A stretch of 64,000 nucleotides of DNA from Symbiodinium natans. Taxonomy: Eukaryota > Sar > Dinophyceae > Suessiales > Symbiodiniaceae. Where the stretch lies: positions 62,001 through 126,000 of the forward strand of contig CAJNDS010001968.1 of NCBI GenBank assembly GCA_905221605.1, written 5' to 3'. The notes under the pieces were generated by a model, which made no database searches, was not told where the DNA came from, and saw only the letters and a list, made by a program, of their open reading frames with translations. Position 1 is the stretch's first letter; the number at the start of each line of letters is the position of its first letter. This document shows, one piece after another, positions 41,401 through 53,862 of this stretch. The position numbers were made by a program, and so were the translations under genes.

Positions 41401-44400
41401 TTCGAGAAACCCGTGAAGAAGGGCGAAAGAAGGAAGATCGACCGTGAACCGTCTCATCCAGCAGCAAGAGCTGGTGCTGCTCTTCAAATCCTAAACCCTA
41501 AACCCTATACCCTAAACCCTAAACCCTAAACCCTTGTTCCTCACATCGAGAACTATTGGCGACCGACCTTTCCCCTCAGTATCTCATTGCGTGGGAGAAA
41601 CGTCGGCACATCGGGTTTAGGATTTAGGGTTTATGGCTCCTAAACCCTATATCCCAAACACTAAACCCTAAATTCGGGTCTGTTGGGCCTTAAGCTTTGA
41701 ATTCAACCTTGAGGGTTGTGTTTCGGGTTTAGGGTTTAGGGTTTAGGGTTGTTGGAAGTGTGAAGTCTTATGGGAGAGGGGTGGATGGAGGGCTAAGTTT
41801 TGGAAGTGTGCTGGGTGTAGAGTATCGAGTTTAGGGTTTAGGGCAGCGACATCTACAGAGCGCTCCTCACAACCCTAAACCCTGAACCCTAAACCCTAAA
41901 CCCTGAAACCCTGAAGCCTAAACCCTAAACCCTAAACCCTTTACCCTAAACCTCGACCTCCTTAAGTTGCAGGTCTTTGTCCCTTTTGGCAAGGGCCTTC
42001 GATGGCAGCTTCGGCTTCACGGGCACGCAGGATCCATCAGGGTTTAGGGTTTAGGGTTTAGGGTTTAGGGTTTAGGGTTTAGGGCTTAGGGTTTAGGGTT
42101 TAGGGTTTAGGGTTAAAGATTTGGGTTTAATTAGGGTTTGGGCTACTTCACGACTCCACACTTATACTCCCACCCCCCCCCCCCCCTACCCAAACGATCC
42201 AAACTACGGCCTATGGTGAGCTGTGACCAAGTCTTCTTTGTACCTCATGCATGCTTTGGGGTGTAGTCAGAGTCGGGTGCAGTATAGGAACTCGCTGCAG
42301 TACGAGCTACGGAGTTGAGAAGTGCCCAGATACTGTATTGGATGAGGGAGGGAGTTGGGTCGACCTAATTTCTGTGGGTACCCTACACCACAATCTAGAG
42401 CAACCCCTGGGTGATCAGCCTCCTTCGAAGCTTAAACGTAGCAGAGAGGCCTCGATGAATAGTCATTTGCAATGTTGCAGTAGCTAGGATCAGCTCAAGG
42501 AAGCCAGAACAGTTTCCAATTGGTCGTCATCACGTAAGTGTACTTGACATTTAGGTTTCTTCTTCGCGGCTCCTTAAGCAGATCCTTGGTAGGGTTTCGG
42601 GGTTTTGTGTTTCTAGGCCCATCAAGCCATGTTTCCGCACGAACTTGTTTCCATCTTCGACACACCCTCAACCCCATGGCTCATCAGCCCTGAAGCCCTT
42701 CTAAGACATTGCCCCCTAAGCCCTAAACCCTAAACCCTGAAACCCTGAACCCTAAACCCTAAATCCTAAACCCTAAACCCTCACAGCTGACCGCGACCTT
42801 CGCGCTGGCCTACATGGTCTGCACTGCACGGAACCCAGGCTTAGGGTTCAGGGTGTTATGGTGTAGGGTTTAGGGTTTAGGATTTAGGGTTTAGGGTTTA
42901 GGGTTTCGGGTTTAGGGTAAGGGTTTATCAAGGGATGTAGCCCCCAAAGTTGTCCCCCGAAAGGGTTCCCTTAATCATACTCCAACTAGGGCTCGTATAC
43001 TCTTTGAGAGGATCTTGAAGCAGGAATGTTCCCCAAACCCAAGGGTGCAACTTTAGGGGAATCCAAGGTAGAGTCTAGGGTTTAGGGTTTGGGGTTTAGA
43101 GTTTAGGGTTTTGGGTTTAGGGTTTAAGGCACCCAGTTCTCGACTCGGTGGGTTCTGAAAGTTCTCCTAAGTGTTTGGGGGCTTTTGGGTTTAGGGTGTA
43201 GGGTTTAAGGTTTAGGGGTTTAGGGTTTCGGGTTTAGGGTTTAGGGCCCCTGGGTCTTTAGGGTTGTGGTGTTCATGACCGCCTGATGCCCTCAACCCAA
43301 AAACATGCTCATCACTGAAGGCCAGAAGAGGATTTAGGGCTTTAGAGAGTTTTGTTTCTTCTGGTTAATTTTTGGGGTGTTTGGCGGAAAGTACCCAGTA
43401 AATCTCCAGAAGCCTCCGCCAACTCTTATCCAGCATCCCCTTGCCCCGGCCGACACCCTAAACCCCAAACCCTAACCCTAAACCCTAAACCCTAAACCCT
43501 AAACCCTAAACCCTAAACCCTAAACCCTAAACCCTAAACCCTAGACCCCAAACCAGGCCTACTGGTCCGTGTTCCGACTGCGACCTGGGCAGCAAGAAGG
43601 ATGCCGAGAGTGTCATCTGCAGGGTTTCGGACTTTGCCATGCGAACCCTAACCCTAAACCCTAAACCCTAAACCCTAAACCCTAAACCCCGAACTCCTGC
43701 TCCCCAGGTCTTAAACCTCAGCTCCTCAAGCCTAGAACCCTCCAACTTGCTCCTTTGCAACCCAGGAAAATAGCCGGATGGTATGGCCTCTATGGCAACC
43801 ACAACACGGATGCTGGGAGCCGGACACTGAGGGTTTAGGTTTTAGGGTTTAGGGTTTAGGGTTTAGGGTTTAGGGTTCAGGGTTTGGGGGGGAAAGGCCC
43901 GGATGCTTTGCTTGGTAGCCCAGTGGTACCCTTTGTCCCTTTTTCGGGTTCAAGGATCGATTATAACCAACCCCAAAACAGGGTGCCCTTATGTTGTATG
44001 GTTCCTGGGCTTCCAAGCTTTGTTTCTTGTTTGTGCGTCGTCTGCGCCGATTGCTTTTGGGTTGTTAGGGCCTCTTACCTTTTGTGCATGAGGGTATGGT
44101 TATGGCGGGTGCTGTATAATTTGACAGAGGGTGTCGTGTTAGGATCGTGGTTCAGAAAATTATTGGGATGTTCGCCCCCAAACAAACAGTCCTCAATAGG
44201 AATTATTATTGGGGCGGTACTCTAATCCCTATTCAGGGCTGGGACATCCCGAGTTAGTTACCCTGAGTATGGTCCCTTACCTTTTCAAGATGTGTTCTAA
44301 AGTATGTGACCTTGGTTTGCATTGGGTGTATAAGAGCTTCCCAGCGACGGGTCCATACTAAGGATCTAACACTACTAAGGGCCCTTGTAGCTACCTCAAG

Positions 44401-45814
44401 AAGTACTTGGAGGCCACACGAGTAAGACCAATATCATCAGGTGTCTACTTAGGCGCTGACCTCCAAGCATCTTCTACAGCCCTACACGAGAGACCTGCCA
44501 AACAAAAGCTCACAAGCATCCACAGCGAACATGAGTTCTTACAAGACCAACCAAGCAACCCTGAAACACAGTGAACCTTCAACCCCCAAACCCTAAGCCC
44601 TTATTGTAGGGAACCCCGAAACATACTAGTTGAGCGGTTTAGGGTTTAGGGTTTGGGGTTTAGGGTTTACGGTGTCTTTCACCTTCCCTTGGCAAAAGCT
44701 TGCTGCGCGGTCTCAGGCTTGCTCTGGTGCGCCTCGCTGATGGCCCGTCTCTCTGCGCCGCTGTGTTTCTCGACCTACGCGGTTTCGGTGTTGGGGTGAC
44801 CCTAAACACTAAACCCTAAACCCTACAAAGCCTATAAACCCTATAAACCGTATAAACCCTACAAACCCTATAAACCCTATAAACCCCATAAACCCTATAA
44901 ACCCTGAAAAACCCATAAACCCTAGAAACCCCAACCCTCAACCCTACACCGTGTAGGGTTTGGCGTAGACTGGTGTCAAGCATGGAGAGGCTCTTGCATC
45001 AGAGTGAGAATGAGTACAGGCGCGCTGACCCCAGGCTCCCCGAACGGCACCCGACAAGCCCTAAACCCTACACCCTGCACCCCAACCCTAAACCCTAAAC
45101 CCTAAACCCTAAACCCTGCACCCCAAGAGAACCTTGGCCCTGAACCCTACAGACCCTAAGCCCTAAACCCTAAACCCTAAACCCTAAACCCTAAACCCTA
45201 AACCCTAAACCCTAAGTCTGAGGATTGTAATGGGTGCATACCGGGAGGTGCCCTAAGTAAAAGTAAAAGTGGGGTTTAGGGTTTAGGGTTTAGGGTTGAG
45301 GGTTGAGGGTATAGGGTTTCGGGCGGGTGTTAATTGCATAAGCTCCGACAGAATAGGTACTACGGCTACAAGTCTGTTTGCCTCAGTGGGTCTAGCATAG
45401 GGGCCTCCCCCTAGAGAGGACTTCTTCAATTAATCCGGAGGACTTGGCAAGTTGGGGGTTGGACCCTAAGCCCTAAACCCTGAACCCTAAACTCTAAATC
45501 CTAAACCCTAAACCCTGAACCCTGAACCCTAAACCCTAAACCCTAAACCCTAAACCCTAAACCCTAAACCCTAAACGGAGGGAAAGGACCTAGGACCCAA
45601 GGCTGTAGGTGGCCAAAGCTGCAGTCTTCCGACGGCCACCACAGTCCCGATGTCCATCATCAGAACCCTAAACCCTAAACCCTAAACCCTAAACCCTAAA
45701 CCCTAAACCCTAAACCCTAAACCCTAAACCCTAAACCCTAAACCCTAAACCCTAAACCTAAAAAGCTGAAAGGCGCAGGCTTTACAACCCTGAGCCCTGG
45801 ACCCACAACCCACA

Positions 45815-45845
<31 letters not shown>

Positions 45846-48800
45846 CCTCCTCTCTCCCCCTCAAAAAAAAATGACGGCCTGAGAAACATCTCCATCTTCG
45901 AAGCTGGTTCGGTTAAGGGCTTAGGGTGTAGGATTTAGGGTACCAACGGACGACTCTTACAAGGGACCTTAGGGGTTACTTCGGGGCCTAGTGAGCCAAG
46001 GGACGACTCTTATAAGGGACCTTAAGGGTTATTTAGGGATTTAGGGGCTAAAGAGGGGCTACTTTACCTAGAGACGATTCCCCTTGCCTGGGGCTTCTCT
46101 GCCTATGACAAGCCTGCGCCCAAAACCCTAAACCCTAAAACCCTAAACCCTAAACTCTACACCCTAAACCCTAAACCCCACATCCTGCCCACGTCAAGGC
46201 TACCACTTCTTGCTACTGCCGGGCAGCCTAACCGGTGGGGACTACAGTTTAGGGTTTAGGGTCTATGGTTGAGGGTAAGCTTGGGTTGAGCAAGGGAAGT
46301 TCTGCATAATCCCTTAAACTAAACCCTAAAGCCTCAAACAGCATGAGCCTTTTTGTGGCGCCCCTGACAGACCTAGCCCAGCTAGGCTTTAGAATTATGG
46401 CCTAGTTCTGGGATGTTCCCCCTTATAGTAACAGTCCTTAGTCGAGATGATAATGGGGGTTACTAGAATCCCTGTTAAGGGCTGTTAGTATAAGGGGGAG
46501 CATGCTAAAGCTAGTTGCAGGGTCCCTGATTATGGTCCCTTACCTTTTGAAAGACAGGAGAGAAACTGCTTGGGAACCAAGACTGTGCTTTTTCTCAACA
46601 TGTGCCCCCTGGGCGCAATGAGGCCCCATGAGCCTCTTTAATTGAACTTTATCCTGGTGGGGCGTGGCTAGGCCTAAACCCTAAACCCTAAACCCTAAAC
46701 CCTAACCCCTAACCCCTAAACCCTAAACCCTAAACCCTAAACCCTAAACCCTAAACCCTAAACCCTAAACCCTAAACCCTAAACCCTAAACCCTAAACCC
46801 TAAACCCTAAACCCTAACCCTAAACCCTAAACCCTAAACCCTAAACCCTAAACCCTAACCCTGCGTAGCATTCGTAGCTCGGCCACCGATGTATGGAGCG
46901 CCCAGGATCCAGGCCAAGGGGACCAGCTTCCAGGCGCCTCTTGTTGGGTTTAGGGTTAGGGTTTAGGGTTTAAGGGTGTGGGGTGTAGGGTTTAGGCTTT
47001 CGGGTTTGGGGTTGGGGTTTAGGGTTTGGGGTTTAGGGTTTTATGGGGTTTAGGGTGAAGGGGTTTAAGGGTTTGGGATTCTGGGGGGTCTTTTCCGGGC
47101 GTCAGGATTCGGGGGGCATTTTGGGGTTCGAGGCCTTTGGGTGTGTTTAGGGTTTGACGGATACGTCTTTTGTGAGGGAAGGGGGGCGCGGGGCTTTTTG
47201 GGGGCTTTAGGGTGTTTGTTGGGGTGCGGCTCCAAGGGGGTGGTGTTCTATTCAGGGGCCAATTTCTTGAGGGCACGATTGTTGTGTGGGTCAGGACCCA
47301 AAAAACCCTGAACCCTCAACTTTGAGGCAACCTTAGGTACTCCTTAGGCGTATTCGTTGGGGATGACTCGGTCTCCTCCTTGCACAGGAAGGGCCTTGAG
47401 GCCGTCCAGGCATGGAAAACGGAGGTCTTCAAGACGTCAATGAAGGGGACTGGGGAGTTCCTGGACGAGGACGACTTGTGGCAGAAATGCACAAACCCGG
47501 TGGCAGTTTGACAACGTCAAGCAGCGGACCAACAAGATCTGGGACCATCGGCGAGGCGTCTACTTGCGCGAGGACATGAAGTTCAGCGCGTCGACGCGGT
47601 CGAGAAGGGCACCAAGCGGCAGCGCCGGGTTGGGGTGGAGCCAGACTTAGACGAGCGTAAGAGGAGGGAATGTAGGAAGTACTAGGGTGTGTGTCGGGAT
47701 CATGGGCCGTTTTTACTGACCCTTAAGCCCATACCCTTGCAACCTTCTGAAATCAGGAATCCGACTGTCCTAAGTCTTCCGCAAACAGAGTCGTCTCGGG
47801 TCTATAGGGACGCTAGGTGTTTAGGGTTTAACGCTTGTGGTTCCCCCACACCCCCCCCCCCCCCCCCCTGGACCACCACTTCCATCCAAACCCCTCACTA
47901 TCCTACATAGTCAAAGGGCGCATGGGCTCCCTTCAAGAACCCCCTAAACCCTAAACCCTAAACCCCAAAACACCCTTTCAAGGGGATTTCATAAGCAGGG
48001 CCTCCATCCCCGGAGCCTTGGCTCCCACTTAGGATCCCAAACAAGAAGGGAGAGGGGTGTCTCTCGGGATTTGACCTGGGGCCCGAAGTAGATACCCGTT
48101 ACTTATGGGCTAAGCCCTAAACCCGAAACCCTAAACCCTAAACCCGAAACCCTCAACCCTTAGCTCTCTGATATACCCCACATTTAAGCTGCAAATTGGT
48201 AGGCCTGGTTGCAGGCGCCGGCCTGGTAGAGGGCCCCCCTAAACCCTAAACCCTAAACCCTGAACCCTGAACCCTGAACCCTAAACCCTAAACCCTAAAC
48301 CCTAAACCCACATGGCAGGCCATGATGGGTCAGATGAACGTGGTGCCCGTCCTTGGGAAGTCCTTCAACGAGGTGCTAGCTCTGTCTGCGGATGTATATC
48401 CTAATCCCTAGACCCTAAGCCCCAAGCCCATACATATATATATATATATGTATATATACATAATTATATACATATCTATATATAGATATGCAACCCTAAG
48501 CCCTAAACCCTAAACGTAGGCAGGGCTTGGGTTTCAAGGGTTTGGGGTTTCGGGCTTGTTCTCTTAGCTTTCTGGGACTGGCTGCAGGGCTTCTTGTGGG
48601 ATCGAACAGGGTCAAGAGGGTTGCAGAGTTGAGGGCTTCAAAGGGTTTAGGGTTTAGGGCTTAGGGCCTTAGGGTTTAGTGCCTTAGGGTTCAGGGTTTA
48701 GAAGGGCATACTGATACAATCATCATTTCCTTTTGAAGTCCCTCTGAAATATCATGACCGAGCTACACAGAATACCCGCTCTAGTCCCCGGCGCCATGTC

Positions 48801-51800
48801 AGTCATCTGCACAAGCAGGTTGTCAAGCAACTTCATCTCTGGACCCTTTTCTAGGACGAATTCCCTTATAATCCCCTCGAAACCACAAAGGGTACCCTTT
48901 TCATTCCTAGGTTACTCCTGGGTCCGGTTTTCGCCCTTTCAGCCCTTAAAGTCCTGAGGTCCTGAAGGCCCTTTAACCCTAAACCCTAAACCCTAAACCC
49001 GGTGACACCTTTCTTGAGATTTGTCTTGGGCGCTCGGTGTGGCACGTCGCCTGCTCCATTCCTTCGTTTTCCTCCGTCGCGGGGTTTACTTAGGGTTTAA
49101 GATTTATGGTCTATAAGTGTTTCGGGTTTAGGGTTTAAACCAGGGTTTAGGGTTTAGGGTTTAGGGTTTAGGGACTTCAGAAGCTGCTGCTGAACCCGTC
49201 GCGTCGATTCTCTCTGAGCGGGGTCAGCTTCAGCCGAGCCAAGGTTGAAGAAAAGAGAGCTTCGGGTTTGGGGTTGAGGTTTCAAGGCTCAACCGAAGAG
49301 GCTTGGGAAGTCCCTAAACCCTAAACCCTAAACCCTAAACCCTAAACCCCTAAACCCCTAAACCCCTAAACCTTAAACCCTAAACCGGGGCCTTTCTTGG
49401 GTTTCTTCTTGGGGACTAGCGGTTTGCAGGGCTGAGCTTGGGACTTGGGGTTCCGCTGATTTCATGTCAGTATTACAAAGAAAATCCTAAACCCTAAGCC
49501 CTAAACCCTAAAAACTCTACACCCTAAGCCTACGAGTTACTAGTTGCTAGATTCTCAGGGATGTGGGTAGGATTCGGCAATGCTAAGACCCTACAAGCCT
49601 GGAGCCCTCAACCCCAAAACTGCTTGCCCCCTAAACCTTAAACCCTACCATACTACCCGCACGGTTTAGGGTTTAGGGTTTAGGGTTTAGGGTTTAGGGT
49701 TTAGGGCGTACACGTCCGAATAGAGCACATGCGCACACATGGCCACGAAGGACTTCCCTGTCATGATCGTCGTGCTCGTGCTTTGCAACCTTTTAAATGT
49801 GCGACCCGGCTAGGAGACGAGAGCCTTGTTTAGGATATAGGGTTTAGGGGTTTAGGGGTTTAGGGTTTAGGGTTTAGGGCTTAGGGTTTAGGGTTTAGGG
49901 TTTAGGCTCGCCTAGAAAACGAGAGTCTTGTTTCTTACTAGCTGAGTGGATAGCGATTAGCCTTTTGTGGTATCAAACAATCCTACCATAATTGAAAGGG
50001 TACTCAGCAACTAGGGCTTAGGGGTTAGGCTGTATGGTCCTGTTTTCAGGACAAGACCTGACAGCAGACAGCTATAGCTGCCAAAACAGAAGCGATCAGA
50101 TTACTTGGGAGCCCAGTGGTACCCTTTACCCTTTTTGTGGATCTGGGTTCCCTTATAAAGTAACCAGCCAAAACAAAGGTGCCCTTATCATAATAATATG
50201 GTTACCGGGCTACTAAGATTAGCTTCAGGACGGTGTGCTTGTTTGCTTTGCCTGGCAGGTTTTGCCACAGGGGTGTCAGGTTTAGGGTTGAGGGCAAACC
50301 CTAAACCCTAAACCCTAAACCCTAAACCCTAAACCCTAAACCCTAAACCCTGAACCCCAAGCTCACAAACTCATACCCCAAGTTTCGGACACCCCCTGTG
50401 TGGCAAAAAGTATGGACTTCAGCCTCTGGCGCTCCTCCTGCAACCGAACCCTGAACCCTAAACACTAAACCCTATGCACCCTAAACCCTAAACCCTAAAC
50501 CCTATGCACCTTGAACCCTAAACCCGAAACCCTCGTATGGACCCCCTACAGCCCTAAAGCCCCAAGGTATTCAAAGATCGTTCAAACGTGCGGTTTGGAG
50601 TCCTTGGAGTTTGATGGGCCGGACCCTCAGGAGCGGCTTTCAGTGATTCAGGGGTGTTAAGTGGTTTTTCGGGGTTTTCAAAGATTTTCAGGGGTGTGAA
50701 GGCGGTTTTAGGGGTTTATGTGGTTTAGGGGTTTAGGGGTTTTGGCGTTTAGAGGTTCAGGGGTGTTCAGGGGTTTAGGGGCGTTAGGGGTTGAGGGGTT
50801 TAGGGGTTTTAGGCGTTTAGGAGTTTAGGTGTTTTAGGGGTTTAGGCTTTAGGGTTTAGGGTGTAGGGGTTAGGGGTGTAGGGGTTCAGGGTCCAGGGCT
50901 TGAAGCTTCCAGGCTTTAGGATTTACATTGGCTGTCTGATTCGGAGTTTTTTGACGTTCTACAGGCGATAGTATCCCTATCGGCCGATATAGGCAGCAAT
51001 TGCTTTAGGACCCTATGCTACCCCACCCTAACAAGGGGCAGCTAGGATGGGAATTAAAAAAAAAAACATGAAGATCTGCCTTTTGTCGCGCCTTCAACTC
51101 TGCAGCCATCTTGGAGACGCCCCAGAAAGGGTCCCGAGCTCATGTCTCTAAGTTCAAACGGGCTTAGCCCATGTTTTGAGTAATTAGGGTGGTTTAGGGT
51201 TTACGGTTTAGGGTTTAGGGTTAAGGGTGGTGGAACAAAGCATCGGGGTTTGGCATGGTGGTCTTACCGCATGGCTTCATGCTCTAGGAGCAGGTTGTAC
51301 CCGACAGTGGTGATAGCTATGCCCTACACCTAAACCCTAAACCCTAAGCCCTAAACCCCAAGCCCTAAACCTAGAGTATACCATTTTTTGGGGCTCAGGG
51401 TTCCTTTGTGCTTGGCAGCCCGGTAAGCCCGATAAGCCGAGTGGAGGCAGGCCGTTTGCAGAATCGTCCGGCCAAGGTCTATGGCCCCCGATACCACGGA
51501 GGCCGGCTGCCTCTGGCTTTTTCTTACTGGGGCTTACATCCCAAACCCTACACTCTATAATATTGTAGTCCAGACTCAGATCCCTTCACCAAGAAACAAC
51601 CCGAAGTCATACAATATGAGGAACCCGGTTGAAACTAACGGGAATATCAACCGACTCGACTCCTCCTGCAAAGCAGCCCTAAACCCTACACTCCTACAAC
51701 TGGCTCAGTTCATCGAGCACTTCTGACACATTGACACCCCAGCCCCGAACTTGTTGGGGTGTCGGAACCAGCCTAAAGCCCAGCTAAACCTTCAACTCTA

Positions 51801-52170
51801 AACCGCCCTAACCCTAAACCCCAAACCCTAAACCCCAAACCCTAAACCCTAAACTCTAAACCCTAAACCTAAACCTTAAGCCCTAAACTGCATCCACCGA
51901 AGTCGGGGTCGTCCAGGTTGCAGCCGAGGGTCGTCGCCTCGTGGCAGCTTGGCATTCATTTTGCTAGCCACCCGGTTTTCAGGGGCTTAGGGTTTAGGGT
52001 TTAGGCTCGATTTAGGGCTCAGCGTGCAGCCTCAGCTCGTACTGTGGCCTGCATGCAAAAGGAAGCCGCAACGGCCTTTGCTTCTTCCTTAGCCCGCGGG
52101 GGTCGCTTACTTAGATGCTGGCTAAGAGCATGCCCAGGTAATTTTCAAGCAGCACCCCCCCCCCACTCAT

Positions 52171-52218
<48 letters not shown>

Positions 52219-53862
52219 GTTTAGGGTTTAGGGTTTAGCGTTTAGGGCCTAAACCTCAACCAGCCTCCCTGCCTCCATCTGTCGCCCTCCTCCGAACCCT
52301 AAACCCTGTTTAAACACATCAAGCTCTTGTCAGGCTTGAGGTTTTAGCTGAAGGGGCATTGGGATCTCGGGTGCTTTCATTTGAGGGTTTAGGGCTGAGG
52401 TTATCGGATTTAGAGATGCTGCTGCCCCCCTCTTACCCTCGGACTTACATTGGTGAAGGGGCAGTGAGGTTGGAGTTCCCACACTAGTGCGCGTCCAGTG
52501 CCGTCTGCGCCTTCATCAGTGTTTCTAGGTCCAAAAAGTTTTGATCAAGCCTGTATCTGCATCCCATAGCCCCCCCACCCCCCTTCCCCGCACCTTGGGG
52601 GCGGGGGGGGGGGGTGAATGTTCCCTAAACCCTAACCTTAAACCCTAAATTCTCAACCCTAAACCCTAAACCCTAAACCCTAAACCCTCCCTGGACCTGG
52701 GGGGGGGGGGTGTGAGTGCTTGGGGAAGGGGCTTCCGGTTCTTGTGCCCAGGAGCGCGAGCGACGGAAGCGCTCTGAGGACTCCAGTCGGCTCGATGTTC
52801 AGGGGAGCTCAAGCCTGGGTTTAGGGTTTAGGGTTTAGGGTTTAGGGTTTAGGGTTTAGGGTTTCAGATTTAGTGGGTTTAGGGGTCCCGGGGTTTAGGG
52901 GCTGTTGGGTTTAGGGGTTTTGTGATTTGGGTTTTTTAGGGTTTTGAAATTTCGGAGTTTAGAGGTGTAGGGATTTGGGGATTTTTCGAGGCTCCTTTGG
53001 TACCCCCTTGCAGTTCTTTCTCAAACCCTGAATCCAAATACCCTAATCCTAATAAGCCCGTAAACCCCAATCCTGATACCCTATTATAAGCCCTAAACCC
53101 TAATCCTGATACCTTTACCCTAAACCCTAAACCCTAATCCCTAAACCCTAAACCCTAAATCCGAACCCTGCTACCTTAAACAGTAGAGACGCCGCCATCT
53201 CGCCACCCGCGCGAGGATCGCAGTTTACAGCTGGAGCTGAACGAGAGGCCTGGCGCCTTCTTCTGGGTTCTTGGGAAGGTTTAGGGGTTTACGGTTTCAA
53301 GGAACTTTAGTCTTAGTAGCCGTCGTTTTGGGTTCTCTGATTCTTGTGAAGGTTTAGCGTTATATGGTTTAAGGAACTTTAGTCATAGTGACCATCGTCT
53401 TGGGTGTTCTTTGTAGAAACAGTATAGCACCCTTCTTCTAGTACTTACTTGCTTACGGAACTTGGTTTCAAGTTACAAACATGGGATAGTAAACAATATG
53501 GGACCCAAAGCCCTAAACCCCAAACCCCTTGTGTTGGCAACTTAGCTGAAGTTCCTGAGCAAGAAGTACTCCTTGAAGTGTACATTACTTTATTGAAACT
53601 AAGGAATCTTGGTCTCAGCTACGAGTATGGGAGCCCCTGGATGCTAAAGCCTAAACTCCAAACCCAGGCAGGTTGCTGGATACCTGGAGGTTCATGGTAC
53701 TTAGTAACCCCAAATCCCAAAAAAAAATCTCTAAGAAGTGGGTTATATGTACACTTCTAGTCATTCAGTCTTCTGGCGGAGGCACGATGAGTCGCGGTAC
53801 ATCCCGCTCCGTGTGCAGATCGCCCGGCTCATCGAAGAGGGAACGCTTCCCCAGGCGCACGA
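38452..53862 (+). CDS. Series of + strand exon-like segments, unidentified gene(s)
   Basis: At least twenty short islands between arrays have one clearly protein-like + frame, usually after AG. Best ones: 38452-38561 (SSELQVALDAAIKRNEGWRT, GT donor), 40492-40553 (PEAAIVLGQLTMFREDG), 40949-41034 (AELDLAPILAMVSKERRGQ), 41117-41158 (SISEPYGCGLFAVQ, GC donor), 41329-41443 (SPEELLVERASAPLCYGK), 43557-43621 (GPCSDCDLGSKKDAESVIC), 44981-45056 (SMERLLHQSENEYRRADPR), 46199-46246 (YHFLLLPGSLTGGDY), 46865-46948 (VAFVARPPMYGAPRIQAKG), 48319-48393 (AMMGQMNVVPVLGKSFNEV, GT donor), 49003-49082 (DTFLEICLGRSVWHVACS), 51419-51476 (PGKPDKPSGGRPFAESSG), 51900-51955 (STEVGVVQVAAEGRRLVAAW), 52034-52139 (CMQKEAATAFASSLARGGR), 52752-52818 (ERERRKRSEDSSRLDVQG), 53184-53282 (RDAAISPPARGSQFTAGAER) and 53769-53862 (FWRRHDESRYIPLRVQIA). 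Without a paralogue I cannot fix junctions or say whether this is one gene or several. No domain recognised. Confidence 0.45.
39806..39885 (+). repeat. Short tandem repeat of GTACTTAAGGG units
   Basis: Four units of about 20 bases with GTACTTAAGGGNTATTAGG as core. Confidence 0.65.
40338..40448 (-). repeat. CCCTAAA array
   Basis: About 15 pure units followed by a poly-C run (40445-40457). Confidence 0.85.
43914..44016. mobile_element. Inverted-repeat element, GCCCAGTGGTACC family
   Basis: Starts GGTAGCCCAGTGGTACCCTT, ends GGTTCCTGGGCTTCC, with ACAGGGTGCCCTTAT internally. Related single arms at about 6150, 14980, 27990 and 48890. Confidence 0.6.
44165..44252. mobile_element. Diverged element of the ATGTTCCCCCTTATA family
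   Basis: Left arm GGGATGTTCGCCCCC, AACAGTCCTCAATAGG; right arm ATCCCTATTCAGGGCT, GGGACATCCCGAG. Arms shortened compared with 46408-46508. Confidence 0.55.
44818..44935 (-). repeat. Second array of 9-base CCCTATAAA units
   Basis: About 12 units with point variants, between plain CCCTAAA units on both sides; 40 kb from the other 9-base array. Confidence 0.8.
45156..45757 (-). repeat. Three CCCTAAA arrays
   Basis: 45156-45213, about 45470-45576 and 45664-45757; exon-like segment SSDGHHSPDVHHQN lies between the last two. Confidence 0.8.
46408..46508. mobile_element. 101-bp element of the ATGTTCCCCCTTATA family
   Basis: Arms CTGGGATGTTCCCCCTTATA and inverted partner ATGCTCCCCCTTATACTAAC; the short interior has no TTTAGGG. 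The most complete minimal copy in the window. A deleted relative lies at 44165-44252, and a lone left arm at 27338. Confidence 0.75.
46674..46861 (-). repeat. Longest CCCTAAA array in the window
   Basis: About 27 units, mostly pure, with a few CCCTAAC variants; ends immediately before the VAFVARPPMYG exon-like segment. Confidence 0.9.
47388..47684 (+). pseudogene. Exon-like segment broken across three frames
   Basis: Begins after a good acceptor (pyrimidine tract then CACAG at 47383-47387). Frame 1 runs 47389-47508 (KGLEAVQAWKTEVFK, GEFLDEDDLWQKCTNP) to a TGA; frame 2 carries on at about 47498 (RWQFDNVKQRTNKIWDHR, GVYLREDMKF); frame 3 resumes at about 47590 (VDAVEKGTKRQRRVGVE, DERKRRECRKY) to a TAG at 47682. 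All three pieces are strongly protein-like and adjoin without intron signals. This looks like one exon with two single-base indels, from decay or assembly error. Confidence 0.5.
49807..49933 (+). repeat. TTTAGGG array bracketed by a 25-base direct repeat
   Basis: Left copy CGGCTAGGAGACGAGAGCC and TTGTTT at 49807-49831; right copy CGCCTAGAAAACGAGAGTC and TTGTTT at 49909-49933, four differences. The array between is about 75 bases. Confidence 0.8.
50107..50216. mobile_element. Inverted-repeat element, GCCCAGTGGTACC family
   Basis: Starts GGGAGCCCAGTGGTACCCTT, ends GGTTACCGGGCTACTAAG, with AAAGGTGCCCTTAT internally. Confidence 0.65.
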
